A program made the translations under genes and the position numbers. Positions 1 to 10,275 of a stretch of 64,000 nt of DNA are shown here, piece after piece. Below the pieces are notes generated by a model. The model was not told where the DNA came from, searched no databases, and was given only the letters and a program-made list of their open reading frames with translations. Location of the stretch: NCBI GenBank assembly GCA_946412245.1, contig CAMKGM010000011.1, forward strand, positions 1 through 64,000, read 5' to 3'. Source of the stretch: an uncultured Bacteroidales bacterium (GTDB lineage Bacteria > Bacteroidota > Bacteroidia > Bacteroidales > Muribaculaceae). How positions within the stretch are numbered: position 1 is the first letter of the stretch; every line of letters starts with the position of its first letter.

Positions 1-2518
1 CTTCCTCCTTGATGTCGGGCGAGAGCATACCTTCCATAGCGCTCTTCACCTCCTCAATGGCATCGTAGATGATGGAGTAGATGCGGATGTCGACACCCTC
101 TTGTGCGGCCAGTCGCTTGGCATCGCCGCTGGGACGCACTTGGAAGCCGATGATGTAAGCATCGCTGGCGGCTGCCAGAGTTACGTCGCTCTCGGTGATA
201 GCACCCACAGCCTTGTGAATCACATTCACTTGCACCTCGGGGGTAGAAAGTTTGATGAGCGAGTCGCTCAAAGCCTCGATAGAACCGTCCACATCGCCTT
301 TCACGATACAGTTTAGTTCGTGGAAGTCGCCCAAAGCCTTGCGGCGGCCAATGTCCTCGAGCGTGACGCGTTTCTGGGTGCGCAGACCCAGCTCACGTTG
401 CAGTTGCTCGCGTTTGTTGGCAATCTGACGGGCCTCCTGGTCGGTTTCCATCACATTGAACTTGTCGCCGGCGGTGGGAGCGCCGTTCAGACCCAAAATC
501 AGGGCGGGCGATGACGGTCCGGCCTCCTGAATGCGCTGGTTGCGCTCATTGAACATGGCTTTCACCTTGCCATAGTGTGTACCGGCCAGGATGATGTCGC
601 CCACACGCAGTGTGCCGTTGTCCACGAGCACGGTGGCGATGTAGCCGCGTCCTTTGTCGAGCGATGACTCGATGATAGAGCCGGTGGCGTTACGGTTAGG
701 ATTGGCCTTGAGGTCGAGCAAATCGGCCTCGAGCAGCACTTTCTCCATCAGTTCCTCAACACCGATGCCCTTCTTGGCACTGATGTCTTGGCTCTGGTAC
801 TTGCCGCCCCACTCTTCAATCAGGTAGTTCATATTAGCGAGCTCTTCCTTGATTTTGTCGGGGTTAGCGCCGGGCTTGTCAATCTTGTTGATGGCGAAGA
901 TGATGGGCACACCGGCAGCCGATGCGTGGTTCAGCGCCTCGACCGTCTGCGGCATCACAGCGTCGTCGGCAGCGACAATCACAATCACGATGTCGGTGAC
1001 CTTGGCACCACGGGCACGCATGGCGGTAAATGCCTCGTGACCGGGAGTGTCGAGGAAGGTGATGCGGCGTCCGTTGGGCAGTTTCACGTTGTAGGCACCA
1101 ATGTGCTGCGTGATGCCGCCGGCCTCACCGGCGATGACGTTAGAGTTGCGAATGTAGTCAAGCAGCGAAGTTTTACCGTGGTCCACATGACCCATCACGG
1201 TCACCACAGGGGGACGCGATTCGAGATCCTCGGGACTGTCTTCCTCCTCGTGGATAGCCTCGGCCACATCGGCGCTCTCATATTCGGTTTTGAAGCCAAA
1301 CTCGTCGGCTACAATGTTGATGGTTTCGGCATCAAGACGCTGGTTGATTGACACCATCACGCCCAGATTCATGCAGGTCCCAATCACCTTGTTCACCGGC
1401 ACATTCATCATGGCGGCAAGGTCGTTGGCGGTCACGAACTCGGTGAGTTTCAGTGTCTTTTGCTCAGCGGCAAGCATAGCGGCCTCGGCCTGTTCTTCTT
1501 CGCGCACGGCTTCGCGTTTCTCGCGACGCCACTTGGCGCTCTTCTTTTGGGTCTTGGCGGTGAGGCGTGCCAGCGTTTCCTTCATTTGGCGCTGCACATC
1601 TTCCTCGCTCACCTCGGGCTTGAACGGGCGTTTAGCTTTCTCTTTCTTGCGTTTGCCGGCTTTTGGATCGGCCTTTCCGGGCTTGGAATCGCTTTGAATT
1701 TGCTGAGCGCTCTTCTCGATGTCGATTTTCTCTTTACCTATGCGTTTGCGTTTCTTCTTGCCCTCGGCCTCGGCTTGGCGCGCTTTCTCCTTGTTGAGAC
1801 GTTCGGTGCGGCGCTCCTCTTTGGTCTTTTTCTTGGGCCGTGTCGACTGGTTGATTGCGTTCAGGTCAATCTTGCCCACCACATTGATGGTGTTCTTGAG
1901 CACGGGAGTGCCGGTGGTGAAGATTTCCACCTCGGGTTTCTCTTCAACGGGTTCAGGTTTGTCCACAGGTTCGGACTCCTCAACCTGTGGATCGGGTGTA
2001 ACGATTTCGGGTTCAGGAGTTTGTTCTTCAACCTGAGGAGCCTCGGGTTTGACTGACGGTTCAGCCGGTTCCGGCTGCTGAACAGGCTCCGGTTCGGCCT
2101 CAACAGGCTCGGGTTGCTCAACGGGTTCGGCGGGTTGCTCCGGTTGGGCTTCTTCGGCTTTTTCCTTGGCTTTCTTGGGTGCTTTGCCCACTGAGTCAAG
2201 ATCAATTTTGCCCAGCACTTTAGGCCCTTTCACCTCAACCTCGGTCTTGATTTCCTCGGCCTTTTTGGGCTCCTCTTTGGCGGCTTGTTCGGCGGCGATT
2301 TTGGCTTTCTCGTTCTGTCGCTCATTAGTGAATTTCTCCGACTTGAGTTTGAGCTCCATGTCGGGTTTGAATTCTTTGGCGAGCAGGTTGTACACATCTT
2401 CGTCGATCTTGGCATTAGGGCTGGTATCGACCTCGATGTGCTTCTTGGCGAGGAAGTCCTTAATCGTCTGTACGCCTACGTTTAAGTCTTTAACAACTTT
2501 ACTAATCTTTATTCGCAT
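1..2518 (-). CDS. infB: Translation initiation factor IF-2 (C-terminal end runs off the window)
   Basis: Reverse-strand reading from ATG at 2518 gives [32 protein letters not shown]..., a Bacteroidetes IF-2 N-terminus, followed by a P/K/E-rich linker; located directly downstream of nusA. Not in the ORF track because it has no stop inside the window. Confidence 0.93.
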   Translation of the reverse strand, partial: MRIKISKVVKDLNVGVQTIKDFLAKKHIEVDTSPNAKIDEDVYNLLAKEFKPDMELKLKSEKFTNERQNEKAKIAAEQAAKEEPKKAEEIKTEVEVKGPKVLGKIDLDSVGKAPKKAKEKAEEAQPEQPAEPVEQPEPVEAEPEPVQQPEPAEPSVKPEAPQVEEQTPEPEIVTPDPQVEESEPVDKPEPVEEKPEVEIFTTGTPVLKNTINVVGKIDLNAINQSTRPKKKTKEERRTERLNKEKARQAEAEGKKKRKRIGKEKIDIEKSAQQIQSDSKPGKADPKAGKRKKEKAKRPFKPEVSEEDVQRQMKETLARLTAKTQKKSAKWRREKREAVREEEQAEAAMLAAEQKTLKLTEFVTANDLAAMMNVPVNKVIGTCMNLGVMVSINQRLDAETINIVADEFGFKTEYESADVAEAIHEEEDSPEDLESRPPVVTVMGHVDHGKTSLLDYIRNSNVIAGEAGGITQHIGAYNVKLPNGRRITFLDTPGHEAFTAMRARGAKVTDIVIVIVAADDAVMPQTVEALNHASAAGVPIIFAINKIDKPGANPDKIKEELANMNYLIEEWGGKYQSQDISAKKGIGVEELMEKVLLEADLLDLKANPNRNATGSIIESSLDKGRGYIATVLVDNGTLRVGDIILAGTHYGKVKAMFNERNQRIQEAGPSSPALILGLNGAPTAGDKFNVMETDQEARQIANKREQLQRELGLRTQKRVTLEDIGRRKALGDFHELNCIVKGDVDGSIEALSDSLIKLSTPEVQVNVIHKAVGAITESDVTLAAASDAYIIGFQVRPSGDAKRLAAQEGVDIRIYSIIYDAIEEVKSAMEGMLSPDIKEE

Positions 2519-2545
2519 AGATAAATCATTAAAATGTCGTTTTTG

Positions 2546-3811
2546 TTAATCTTCGAACTCAGCTTTCAGCACGCTGATAACTTGGTCCACAGTGTCCTCT
2601 TCGAGGTCGGCCTTGTCAATGAGGTCTTCGCGAGGAGTACGGAGGACTGCCTTAGCGGTAGCGCAACCCATATTCTTCAGGGCTTCGATTACCCACTCGT
2701 CGATTTCGTCCTTGAACTCATCGAGGTAGATGTCTTCTTCGCCATCGGTCTCCACATCGCGATAAACATCAATCAAGTATCCGGTCAGCATCGAGGCGAG
2801 CTTGATGTTCAAGCCACCCTTGCCAATGGCGAGCGATACCTCTTCGGGGCGCAGGAACACCTCGGCGTGTTTGTTCTCCTCGTCGAGCCTGATTGACGAT
2901 ATTTTGGCAGGGCTCAGTGCGCGCTGAATGAACAGCTGCGGATTGGTGGTGAAGTTAATCACATCAATGTTCTCGTTGCGCAGTTCGCGCACGATGCCAT
3001 GGATGCGTCCGCCCTTCACGCCCACGCAAGCGCCCACGGGGTCAATGCGGTCGTCGTAGCTTTCGACGGCAATCTTGGCGCGCTCGCCCGGGATGCGTGC
3101 CACGGCACGAATCACGATGAGTCCGTCGTGTATTTCGGGCACCTCAAGCTCAAACAGGCGGCGCAGGAACTGCTCGCTCGTGCGCGACACGGTGATCTTG
3201 GGGTTGTTGTTCTTGTTGTCTACATTATGGATGACGGCGCGCACGGTATCGCCCTTGCGGTAGATGTCGGTGGGAATCTGCTGATCCTTGGGCAGCAGCA
3301 GCTCGTTCTTGTCGTCGTCGAGCAGCAGTACCTCGCGTTTCCACACTTGATAGACCTCGCCGCTCACGAGCTCGCCTTCCAAGTCCTTGAATTTGGTGTA
3401 GATGGCATCTTTCTGAAGGTCGAGAATCTTGCTGGCCAGCGTCTGGCGCAGGTTCAGGATGGCACGGCGTCCGAACTTGGCAAAGTCGATTTTGCGTGTA
3501 TGCTCTTCGCCAATCTCACAATCGGGGTCGGGGCTGTCGACATCGTTGCGAGCGTCGGTCAGTCCTATCTCGCGGTTCTCGTTCACCACTTCACCATCAG
3601 GCACCACTTCGAGATTTTGGTAAATCTCGCAGTCGCCCTTGTCGGGGTTCATGATCACGTCGAAGTTCTCGTCGCTGCCAAACATCTTGGCGAGCACGCT
3701 GCGGAATGACTCTTCGAGCACGCTAATCATCGTGGTCTTGTCAATGTTCTTCAGTTCTTTGAATTCGGCAAATCTGTCGGCCATATCGACCGTTTCAACT
3801 TTCTTAGCCAT
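2546..3811 (-). CDS. nusA: Transcription termination/antitermination protein NusA
   Basis: 421 aa; S1/KH region (GACVGVKGGRIHGIVRELRNENIDVI, SLAIGKGGLNIKLASMLTGY); canonical rimP-nusA-infB order. Confidence 0.97.
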   Translation of the reverse strand: MAKKVETVDMADRFAEFKELKNIDKTTMISVLEESFRSVLAKMFGSDENFDVIMNPDKGDCEIYQNLEVVPDGEVVNENREIGLTDARNDVDSPDPDCEIGEEHTRKIDFAKFGRRAILNLRQTLASKILDLQKDAIYTKFKDLEGELVSGEVYQVWKREVLLLDDDKNELLLPKDQQIPTDIYRKGDTVRAVIHNVDNKNNNPKITVSRTSEQFLRRLFELEVPEIHDGLIVIRAVARIPGERAKIAVESYDDRIDPVGACVGVKGGRIHGIVRELRNENIDVINFTTNPQLFIQRALSPAKISSIRLDEENKHAEVFLRPEEVSLAIGKGGLNIKLASMLTGYLIDVYRDVETDGEEDIYLDEFKDEIDEWVIEALKNMGCATAKAVLRTPREDLIDKADLEEDTVDQVISVLKAEFED

Positions 3812-3813
3812 AG

Positions 3814-4290
3814 TTACTTTATGTGTATGATGTTTTTAATAATTTTAATCTCGTTATAGCGCAATTCGTGAGCCACCTCAACAAGTTCAGGGCGTTTCTT
3901 GCCCTCAAGGCGCATCTTGGTGGGTACGGTGACGGTGCAGCCGTCGTCGGTGGCGGCGGTAAGTATGCCCTTGAGTTTCTCGCCTGCGGTGGTAAGCACC
4001 TCTACCTCGCCGCCCAGGTTTTTGTCATAGTGCCGGCGCACTTTGTAGGGTTCGGAGATGCCGTATGAGCCCACGGTGAGTTCATAGTCCTCGCGGTCGC
4101 GGTCGAATGCCGCAAGCACGGCATCGTTCACGCGCATGCAGTCGTCGAGTGTTACACCATTCATGCCGTCGATGGTCACTTCAACCACCGCCTCGGCATG
4201 GTCAATGTTCACCTCCACGAGGAACAGGTCGCTACCTTCCAGTGCCTGTTCAACCACCTGTGTGAGTTTTTGTTCATTAATCGTTTTCAT
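3814..4290 (-). CDS. rimP: Ribosome maturation factor RimP
   Basis: RimP-like (VEVNIDHAEAVVEVTIDGMNGVTLDDCMRVNDAVLAAFDRDREDYELTVGSYGISEPYK). Internal Met (MKTINEQKL, 4290) preferred over the track start at 4338. Confidence 0.92.
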   Translation of the reverse strand: MKTINEQKLTQVVEQALEGSDLFLVEVNIDHAEAVVEVTIDGMNGVTLDDCMRVNDAVLAAFDRDREDYELTVGSYGISEPYKVRRHYDKNLGGEVEVLTTAGEKLKGILTAATDDGCTVTVPTKMRLEGKKRPELVEVAHELRYNEIKIIKNIIHIK

Positions 4291-4968
4291 CGTCACGTTC
4301 TGTTGAGAGCCTGCGACATGGCCGTCGGTCAATGTCACATTTGGCTAATAAAGAAGAGGAAGCGATGGTGCCCCCTCTTTCGAATTGCAGTGCAAAATTA
4401 GTTATTTTCTTTATTTTATACAAATATAAGGTGCAAAGCTTGCTTATTGAGGTCCTTTTTGATTAAAAATTTACAATTATTTATAATTGATTATAAATTA
4501 TTAACTAAAAATCATTGCTGCTCGTCATCGGTTCATTTGGTTAAATGGGTATTTAGCGCAATGAATTGCAGATTCCTTTAACCAAATCGGTCATTAGAAT
4601 CCCGATCAGGGGTCATGTAGAATGGGAGATTTTGATTACACGATGCAAATTAACCTATTCTTTCAGTGTTGTTCCAAATCTTCTTAGTTGATAAAACTAA
4701 AATCCTTAGTTTTTTTATGAGAAAACGCTAATATTCACTCATTTTACTCCCATCAAGTGACCTTCGGGACCGCGCGCAGCACTGCAAGTCCTGATGTAGT
4801 TCACCGCATTGCCGCAGAAGGGGTGGTTGCCCTTCAGTATTCAACATCACAACAGTGGGGCCATATAGACAGGCAGATAGGTGATTCACGTTTTTGAGAC
4901 TTTTCAACACCGCAAATCTACACGTTTTTGAGATTTTTGGGGTTTTCGTGGTGCAAAAATTCACCAAA

Positions 4969-5625
4969 TTAGCGGAAGATCTGGAACAGGAGGTAGATGG
5001 CCATGGCGATGAGCAGCACCGAGAAGCAACTGCAGCCGTAGGTTTTGACTTGCGGATGCTCGCCTTGCTGCAGACGTTCCATTTCGCGTCGCAAGAAGTC
5101 CATCTGCTTGTCCTGCTCATAGGTGCGTCGACCCTCAAAGGCGCTGGGCAGACCAGCATTGTGCTCAATGAGAATTTTGCGAGGTGCCCCACCCTGATAA
5201 GGCCCCACAATGCCTTTCTCCTCAAGCTGGCGCATGAGTTCGGCCGCTTCTTCTTGCGTGATGCCGAAGTAATCCTTGAGCCGCGGCACCGAGATGGCGC
5301 TGCAGGTCTTGATGTAGGCCACCGCGTCGTCGAAGAGCGGATGCTTGCCGGCCGTGTCGCCACGGAATGGCGGCGGCGTTTCATCATCATCAAGTTCCAC
5401 CACCGGCACATCGACAGGTTGTTGCGACTCAACAGACTCAAATTCAACCGATTGAACCGGCTCTTGCTCTTGAGCGGGAGCCTCGGCAAGGGGAATGTAG
5501 GCAAATTCTCCCTCAATTTTCAAAGGCGAGGCACACTGCGGGCACACCGTCTGATAGCCGGTAGCCTGCAACTGCTCGTCGCTGATATTCATCACTTCGC
5601 CACACTTGGGGCATTTAAATTCCAT
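4969..5625 (-). CDS. Zinc-ribbon protein with FtsK-gamma-like winged helix and C-terminal TM segment
   Basis: N-terminal CPKCG...CPQC; central DDAVAYIKTCSAISVPRLKDYFGITQEEAAELMRQLEEKGIVGPYQGGAPRKILI resembles the FtsK gamma domain; C-terminal hydrophobic tail FSVLLIAMAIYLLFQIFR. Confidence 0.75.
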   Translation of the reverse strand: MEFKCPKCGEVMNISDEQLQATGYQTVCPQCASPLKIEGEFAYIPLAEAPAQEQEPVQSVEFESVESQQPVDVPVVELDDDETPPPFRGDTAGKHPLFDDAVAYIKTCSAISVPRLKDYFGITQEEAAELMRQLEEKGIVGPYQGGAPRKILIEHNAGLPSAFEGRRTYEQDKQMDFLRREMERLQQGEHPQVKTYGCSCFSVLLIAMAIYLLFQIFR

Positions 5626-5647
5626 AGTTTTCAGTAAGATGTGACGG

Positions 5648-6112
5648 TCAGAGTAAAAGCTGACCTATTATATAATAAAAGACAAAGAACACAAGGGCTA
5701 TCAGCACACTCAGCACCAGGCAACCCAGCGGCGTCATGTTGTTCCACCCGAAACCCAGCAACGATTTCTTGGCCGCGGGTTTCTTGCGCGAAGTTTTCGC
5801 CGTGGCTTTGCGCGGTGTCGCCTTAGGTTTAACCGGCGAGGCCGAAACAACACTTTGGCGCACTGCGGGCCGTTGCCGAGGAGCGGCTGCCGATTGTCGC
5901 TGCGGTTTGCGTTGTGGAACGGGAGGCACGTTATCGTCAGCGGCCGACTTTTTCCGTGACTTGGCGGGAACCGGTGGCGGATTGTCGCCTTTGGCCTGTG
6001 GCACGGTGAACACTGCGAGGCACTGCGGGCACACCACCTGCCCGTGCTGGGCGTTGAGTTCGCCCTGCGTCATCACAATCTTGCGTCCGCACTTGTTACA
6101 ATAGCACTGCAT
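5648..6112 (-). CDS. Zinc-ribbon, basic-linker, tail-anchored membrane protein
   Basis: MQCYCNKCGRKIV...VVCPQCLAVFTV zinc ribbon, K/R/P/A-rich linker, C-terminal TM (LGCLVLSVLIALVFFVFYYIIGQLLL). Confidence 0.7.
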   Translation of the reverse strand: MQCYCNKCGRKIVMTQGELNAQHGQVVCPQCLAVFTVPQAKGDNPPPVPAKSRKKSAADDNVPPVPQRKPQRQSAAAPRQRPAVRQSVVSASPVKPKATPRKATAKTSRKKPAAKKSLLGFGWNNMTPLGCLVLSVLIALVFFVFYYIIGQLLL

Positions 6113-6133
6113 GGTGATTTCATTTCTTTGTCA

Positions 6134-6820
6134 TCAACTCTCATAGCGAATGCGCGCTTGCGTGGTCACGCGCCAGGCTCCGTTCTCGCACACGGCACGG
6201 CCGGGCTCTTCAGTGACGATGCGACGCATTCCGCCCGACACCTGAATATTGTTGCCCGTGCAGGCACGAGTCAGGTTCTCGGTGGGCATCATGAGTGCCA
6301 ACTGATGCACATCAGCGTCATCAACCACACTGAAGGTGCCGGTGCGTCCATCGGGCGTGGTGAGCACAAACAGTGAGTTGCCCGGCTCAAACGTAGCAGT
6401 GACGGCAAGGAAAACGCCCTTGTCATCGGGACGGGACAAGTAAAGTTGCTTGGGATAGGCATCGCGCTTAGGTACCGCAGGCTTGGCTGCGGGAGTCGGT
6501 TTTGTTTCGCGACTGACCATTTGTTGCTTGCGCAACTCGTCAATCTGAACAGTGAGGGAGTCTATGCGTTGCTGCATCTCTTCCTGCCGCTTCTTGAGCG
6601 CCAGTTTCAGGGCACTGATTTCGTCAGAGGCCGCCTGTCTGTGCGCTACAAAGTCACGCCTCAAGAAGAAGGCAAACACCGCCGCACAGGCAGCCACCAA
6701 AAACAGTACAATGTCAACAACCGTCTGAAAACCGGTGATGCCACTACCATTCTGCGCCATTGCGGGTAATGATGACACGAAGATGAATGCAAGACCTATT
6801 ATGGTTCTGTTTTTTTTCAT
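6134..6820 (-). CDS. Membrane protein with N-terminal signal, TM segment and coiled coil; function unknown
   Basis: Signal-like N-terminus, TM (VVDIVLFLVAACAAVFAFFL), coiled coil (ISALKLALKKRQEEMQQRIDSLTVQIDELRKQQ), C-terminal beta-rich region; inside the operon. Confidence 0.65.
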   Translation of the reverse strand: MKKNRTIIGLAFIFVSSLPAMAQNGSGITGFQTVVDIVLFLVAACAAVFAFFLRRDFVAHRQAASDEISALKLALKKRQEEMQQRIDSLTVQIDELRKQQMVSRETKPTPAAKPAVPKRDAYPKQLYLSRPDDKGVFLAVTATFEPGNSLFVLTTPDGRTGTFSVVDDADVHQLALMMPTENLTRACTGNNIQVSGGMRRIVTEEPGRAVCENGAWRVTTQARIRYES

Positions 6821-6832
6821 TCGTTCTGCATA

Positions 6833-9800
6833 TTATAGTTTCGAAATCACTTCGTTGCACAAGTTACTGAGCAGGTTATACCTGATAATGCCAATGATGG
6901 GATAGAAGAACGGCACGTCTTCAATGGGCACATCGTCATCGTAACGGCCCTGCAGGAATGCATTGATGCCCGCCACCAGATAATTGTCCACATTGTTGTT
7001 GAGCACCTGCTTGAAGAGGTTCATCACCTTGTTGTCGATGCCGAACTCGTCGCGTGTCACGTTGTCGCACAGGTCAATGAAGAACTGATTGAACTCCTTG
7101 ACGCGCGCCACCAGTTGGTCACGAACCGCCAGGTCGTTCACCTTGTCCATCGTGAACTGCTCCACATCGGTCATCGAGTAGCAATACTTCATGGCATTGA
7201 TGTTGCGGGGACGCATCAGTTCAATGGTAGCCACCGTCTCGGGCGTGGGATGTGCGTCGGTGCGCAGGTTCTCGATGCGCACACCACCGCGGCAAGTAAT
7301 CTGCTTGGGACACTCGCTCTCGATCTTGATGGTGAACTGCTCGGTATACTTCTCGCCGAAGACACGTTCCAAAATGGTCTGCGTGAACTCGTTGACCTGC
7401 GTCTTCGAACCCACAATGTTCAATATCTTCGAGCCTGTGCCGCTGAAGTAAATTTGCTTGGGCTTAGCATAGCCGCGATGCTTCATCGCATGAGCGATGT
7501 AGTAAACGATAGCGGCATAGAAGTACAGGAACACGAGTTTACGCTGGTCGTCGTTGCGCAGCAACGCGTTGTAGCTGTACAGGTTGCGGTCCATAGGCGG
7601 CAGGTTGCGCAACTGCTCCACATTCTCAATCGAGAACAGGAATGCGTTGACATCCTCAGAGCGTTTTTGCGACATGACCAGATTCAAAATGCTGTTCAAA
7701 TAGGTAACATCGCTGTTGCGCTCCACCAGTTTCCTGAAGTACTCGCTATAATGGCGAATGAGCGGATTTGAGTCGGCATCGCGCTCGGTGAATGCATCAC
7801 CGAAGATGGCATCGCCGGCAAAGCGGAACGATGAGATGGCCACCGGCACCGTCTTGTTGCGGTCGGGCGTGGTTTGATACACCACCACATCGCTGGTACC
7901 ACCACCTATGTCTACACTCACGAAGTTACTGCCCGCCACATCGGCGCTCTTGTAGTAGAACGAGGGTGCAATCGATTCGGGATAGGCATGCAAGTTCACA
8001 TCGGCATCGCCGCCCAGATAGGTGTTATACAAGTCGCGCCACGTCTGTTCCAACTTGCCGCGGTCACCACCGCCCATGCTCACCGGATAGAAGTAGACCA
8101 CTCGCACATTGCTCAGCGCCACATTCTCAAGTAGCGCCTTGGCACGGATGAGCAGTACCATCTCGCGCAAGAACTCCTTGGAGAGCACATTGTTACCCAT
8201 CCACTTCAGGTTAGTGGTCACCTGATATCCGTCGAAGTACTGACGCTCATATAGGAACGGTACATTCACGTCGGCAAACAAGGCACTACCGGTGGTTCCG
8301 GCGGCGTTTGAAGCCAGCGCGCTACGCAATGGAAATCCATACACATCGTCAATGTCGCGCGGCAGGAACTCGATGCGCTGCAACTGGTCGGCAATGAGCA
8401 GCGAGTCTTTCTTGAGTAGCGAGGCAACAAGCGTGGCAGCCTGGTTGTGCGTGAAGGTGAGTGGCTGCGACTCGTGTCCATGCTCTGCCCACTCAATGTG
8501 ACTGTTGGTCGTACCGAAGTCGACGGCGAAAATCAGTTCCTTGGCCGACTCGTTATAGGGTTTCCACAAGGGCAGAATCACGCCGCTGAAGGTACCCAAC
8601 TCGGTCTGCACCGTTGCCTCCATATAGTCGAAACTACCCTGTACATCATAGTAGGCAGTGCTGAACGATGCCTTGGTTCGTTCCTTGCCCGTCACCGTCA
8701 CTTCGCCTTCATGCGACCGGAACTTGAGGCGGGCGTTGCCGTTGCGCAGATAGGAGAACAGTTGCACCTTGTAGGCATTGGCTCCTTGTGTGCGCACAAA
8801 GGGGAACACGGCGGTACTCAACTGCACACCGCTCACAATGCGTCCCGTGCCCATCTGCTCGTTAAACTGCCAGTTGGGGTCGGTCACGGTGAGATAGGTG
8901 CGCGTGAGTTCCATGAAGCGCTTGCGTACCGGAATGCGCAGAGTCACCGTCACGCTACCATCGGCATTCTCAGTGATTTGTAGCCAGGGCTGTCCTTGAA
9001 CGGTGCCTTGCAGGTCGGCAGCGGTGAAGTAGTCAAAGAAGAGCGGCTTCACCGGCAGCAGGTAACTGGCTGTGGAGCCATAGTTGGCCCGCACGATGTT
9101 GCCGTCGAAGTAGTGGTCGCTATCGATGGCACCACTCAGTTTCACGATTGACTCTGTGAGGAAATCGGCGGTAGTGATAAAGGGGTACTGAATGTTGGTT
9201 CCCGGCAATTTGCGGTCGGCGAGGGCTATACCCGAGGCATAAACCTGCGTAGCACTCTCCCACTCACGGTTCACATAGCGGTAGTGGTCGATGCTGCCGT
9301 TGAAGTTGTTGCGCAGCACCAGCGGCAACACGGTGCCATCGGGCATGCGTCGAGTAGGCGCAATCACGAAGTCGCTTTCCGAAGCCATGTGGCGTATGTC
9401 CATACTGCGCTTGTGGTAGAGCGGCGCTGAGAGAATGGTAATCTCTTCCTCGCCCACAAAGGGGCTGAACTGCTGGTCGAGCATTTGGCGTACCAGTCCC
9501 TCGCGGTCGGCCTGCAAGGCGGTGGGGTTAGGCAACGCTTGCAAGATGCGTTGATAGAGGTGCGGCCGGTTGCGCTCGATGAGCGGCAGATTCCTCACCA
9601 TGTAGGCATACACATTGCCCAGTTTGTAGCGCAACTGGGTGTAGGCATTGAACAGCAGGAACAGGTGATAAACAAATTCCTCGTCACGTTCCCACAAGTC
9701 GCGCACCGCACCAAAAAGTTTGATATTAGGCTCCACATGGACCGTCTCCTCAGTCGGAGCGAAAGGTGCCGCCATGGTGAACGACGAGGGAGAAGTGGCG

Positions 9801-10273
9801 CCCAGCACCTTGTTGCCAAGCATCACAATGTACCAGTCATTGAGGTCGGCGAAGTTATACACCGTGTCGCTCTGCATGAACAGTGCCAGCGTCTCGCCAT
9901 AGAGGCGATGCTGCGGGTCGGCCATGAGACGTTCAATCTCGGTAGCCTTGTTCCAGCGCACCACGTGGAGCTGGTCGCGGTGATTCTCATACTCAAAGAA
10001 GAGTTGCGCCACATCGAGCGCATCGCTCACCATCTTGAGTTCGCTCACAATGCCGGTCATGCGGGTGCCGCCGTTGGTCAGGTGATCAAACGCGTTCTTC
10101 ACCAGGTCGAGTTGCGCAAATGGGCTGGGAATGGCTGTGCGCGGATTCTGCGACAGACCGCCGTTGGGGTCCTTGATTTGACGAATGTCATCGTCACTGT
10201 AAGGCTCCACAGGAATCCAGTCGTTGGCTCCGCTCTTGGCCGTCTTGTTGTTATAGGATAGTATGTTGCTCAT
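6833..10273 (-). CDS. Large actin/Hsp70-superfamily ATPase-like protein (1146 aa)
   Basis: Phosphate-1 motif FAVDFGTTNSHIEW, phosphate-2 SVDIGGGTSDVVVYQ, adenosine-type motif IYFSGTGSKILNIVG; ~580 aa N-terminal extension of unknown fold. Confidence 0.85.
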   Translation of the reverse strand: MSNILSYNNKTAKSGANDWIPVEPYSDDDIRQIKDPNGGLSQNPRTAIPSPFAQLDLVKNAFDHLTNGGTRMTGIVSELKMVSDALDVAQLFFEYENHRDQLHVVRWNKATEIERLMADPQHRLYGETLALFMQSDTVYNFADLNDWYIVMLGNKVLGATSPSSFTMAAPFAPTEETVHVEPNIKLFGAVRDLWERDEEFVYHLFLLFNAYTQLRYKLGNVYAYMVRNLPLIERNRPHLYQRILQALPNPTALQADREGLVRQMLDQQFSPFVGEEEITILSAPLYHKRSMDIRHMASESDFVIAPTRRMPDGTVLPLVLRNNFNGSIDHYRYVNREWESATQVYASGIALADRKLPGTNIQYPFITTADFLTESIVKLSGAIDSDHYFDGNIVRANYGSTASYLLPVKPLFFDYFTAADLQGTVQGQPWLQITENADGSVTVTLRIPVRKRFMELTRTYLTVTDPNWQFNEQMGTGRIVSGVQLSTAVFPFVRTQGANAYKVQLFSYLRNGNARLKFRSHEGEVTVTGKERTKASFSTAYYDVQGSFDYMEATVQTELGTFSGVILPLWKPYNESAKELIFAVDFGTTNSHIEWAEHGHESQPLTFTHNQAATLVASLLKKDSLLIADQLQRIEFLPRDIDDVYGFPLRSALASNAAGTTGSALFADVNVPFLYERQYFDGYQVTTNLKWMGNNVLSKEFLREMVLLIRAKALLENVALSNVRVVYFYPVSMGGGDRGKLEQTWRDLYNTYLGGDADVNLHAYPESIAPSFYYKSADVAGSNFVSVDIGGGTSDVVVYQTTPDRNKTVPVAISSFRFAGDAIFGDAFTERDADSNPLIRHYSEYFRKLVERNSDVTYLNSILNLVMSQKRSEDVNAFLFSIENVEQLRNLPPMDRNLYSYNALLRNDDQRKLVFLYFYAAIVYYIAHAMKHRGYAKPKQIYFSGTGSKILNIVGSKTQVNEFTQTILERVFGEKYTEQFTIKIESECPKQITCRGGVRIENLRTDAHPTPETVATIELMRPRNINAMKYCYSMTDVEQFTMDKVNDLAVRDQLVARVKEFNQFFIDLCDNVTRDEFGIDNKVMNLFKQVLNNNVDNYLVAGINAFLQGRYDDDVPIEDVPFFYPIIGIIRYNLLSNLCNEVISKL

Positions 10274-10275
10274 TG

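Noticed and set aside
4887-4933. Two direct CACGTTTTTGAGA repeats 34 bp apart
   Set aside because: Only two copies, no clear role; could be chance or recent slippage downstream of the operon.
4728-5516. 262-aa minus-strand ORF overlapping 4969-5625
   Set aside because: Out-of-frame overlap with the zinc-ribbon/FtsK-gamma ORF; low-complexity Arg/Ser product.
9485-10261. 258-aa plus-strand ORF
   Set aside because: Antisense to the actin-like gene; no domain signal.
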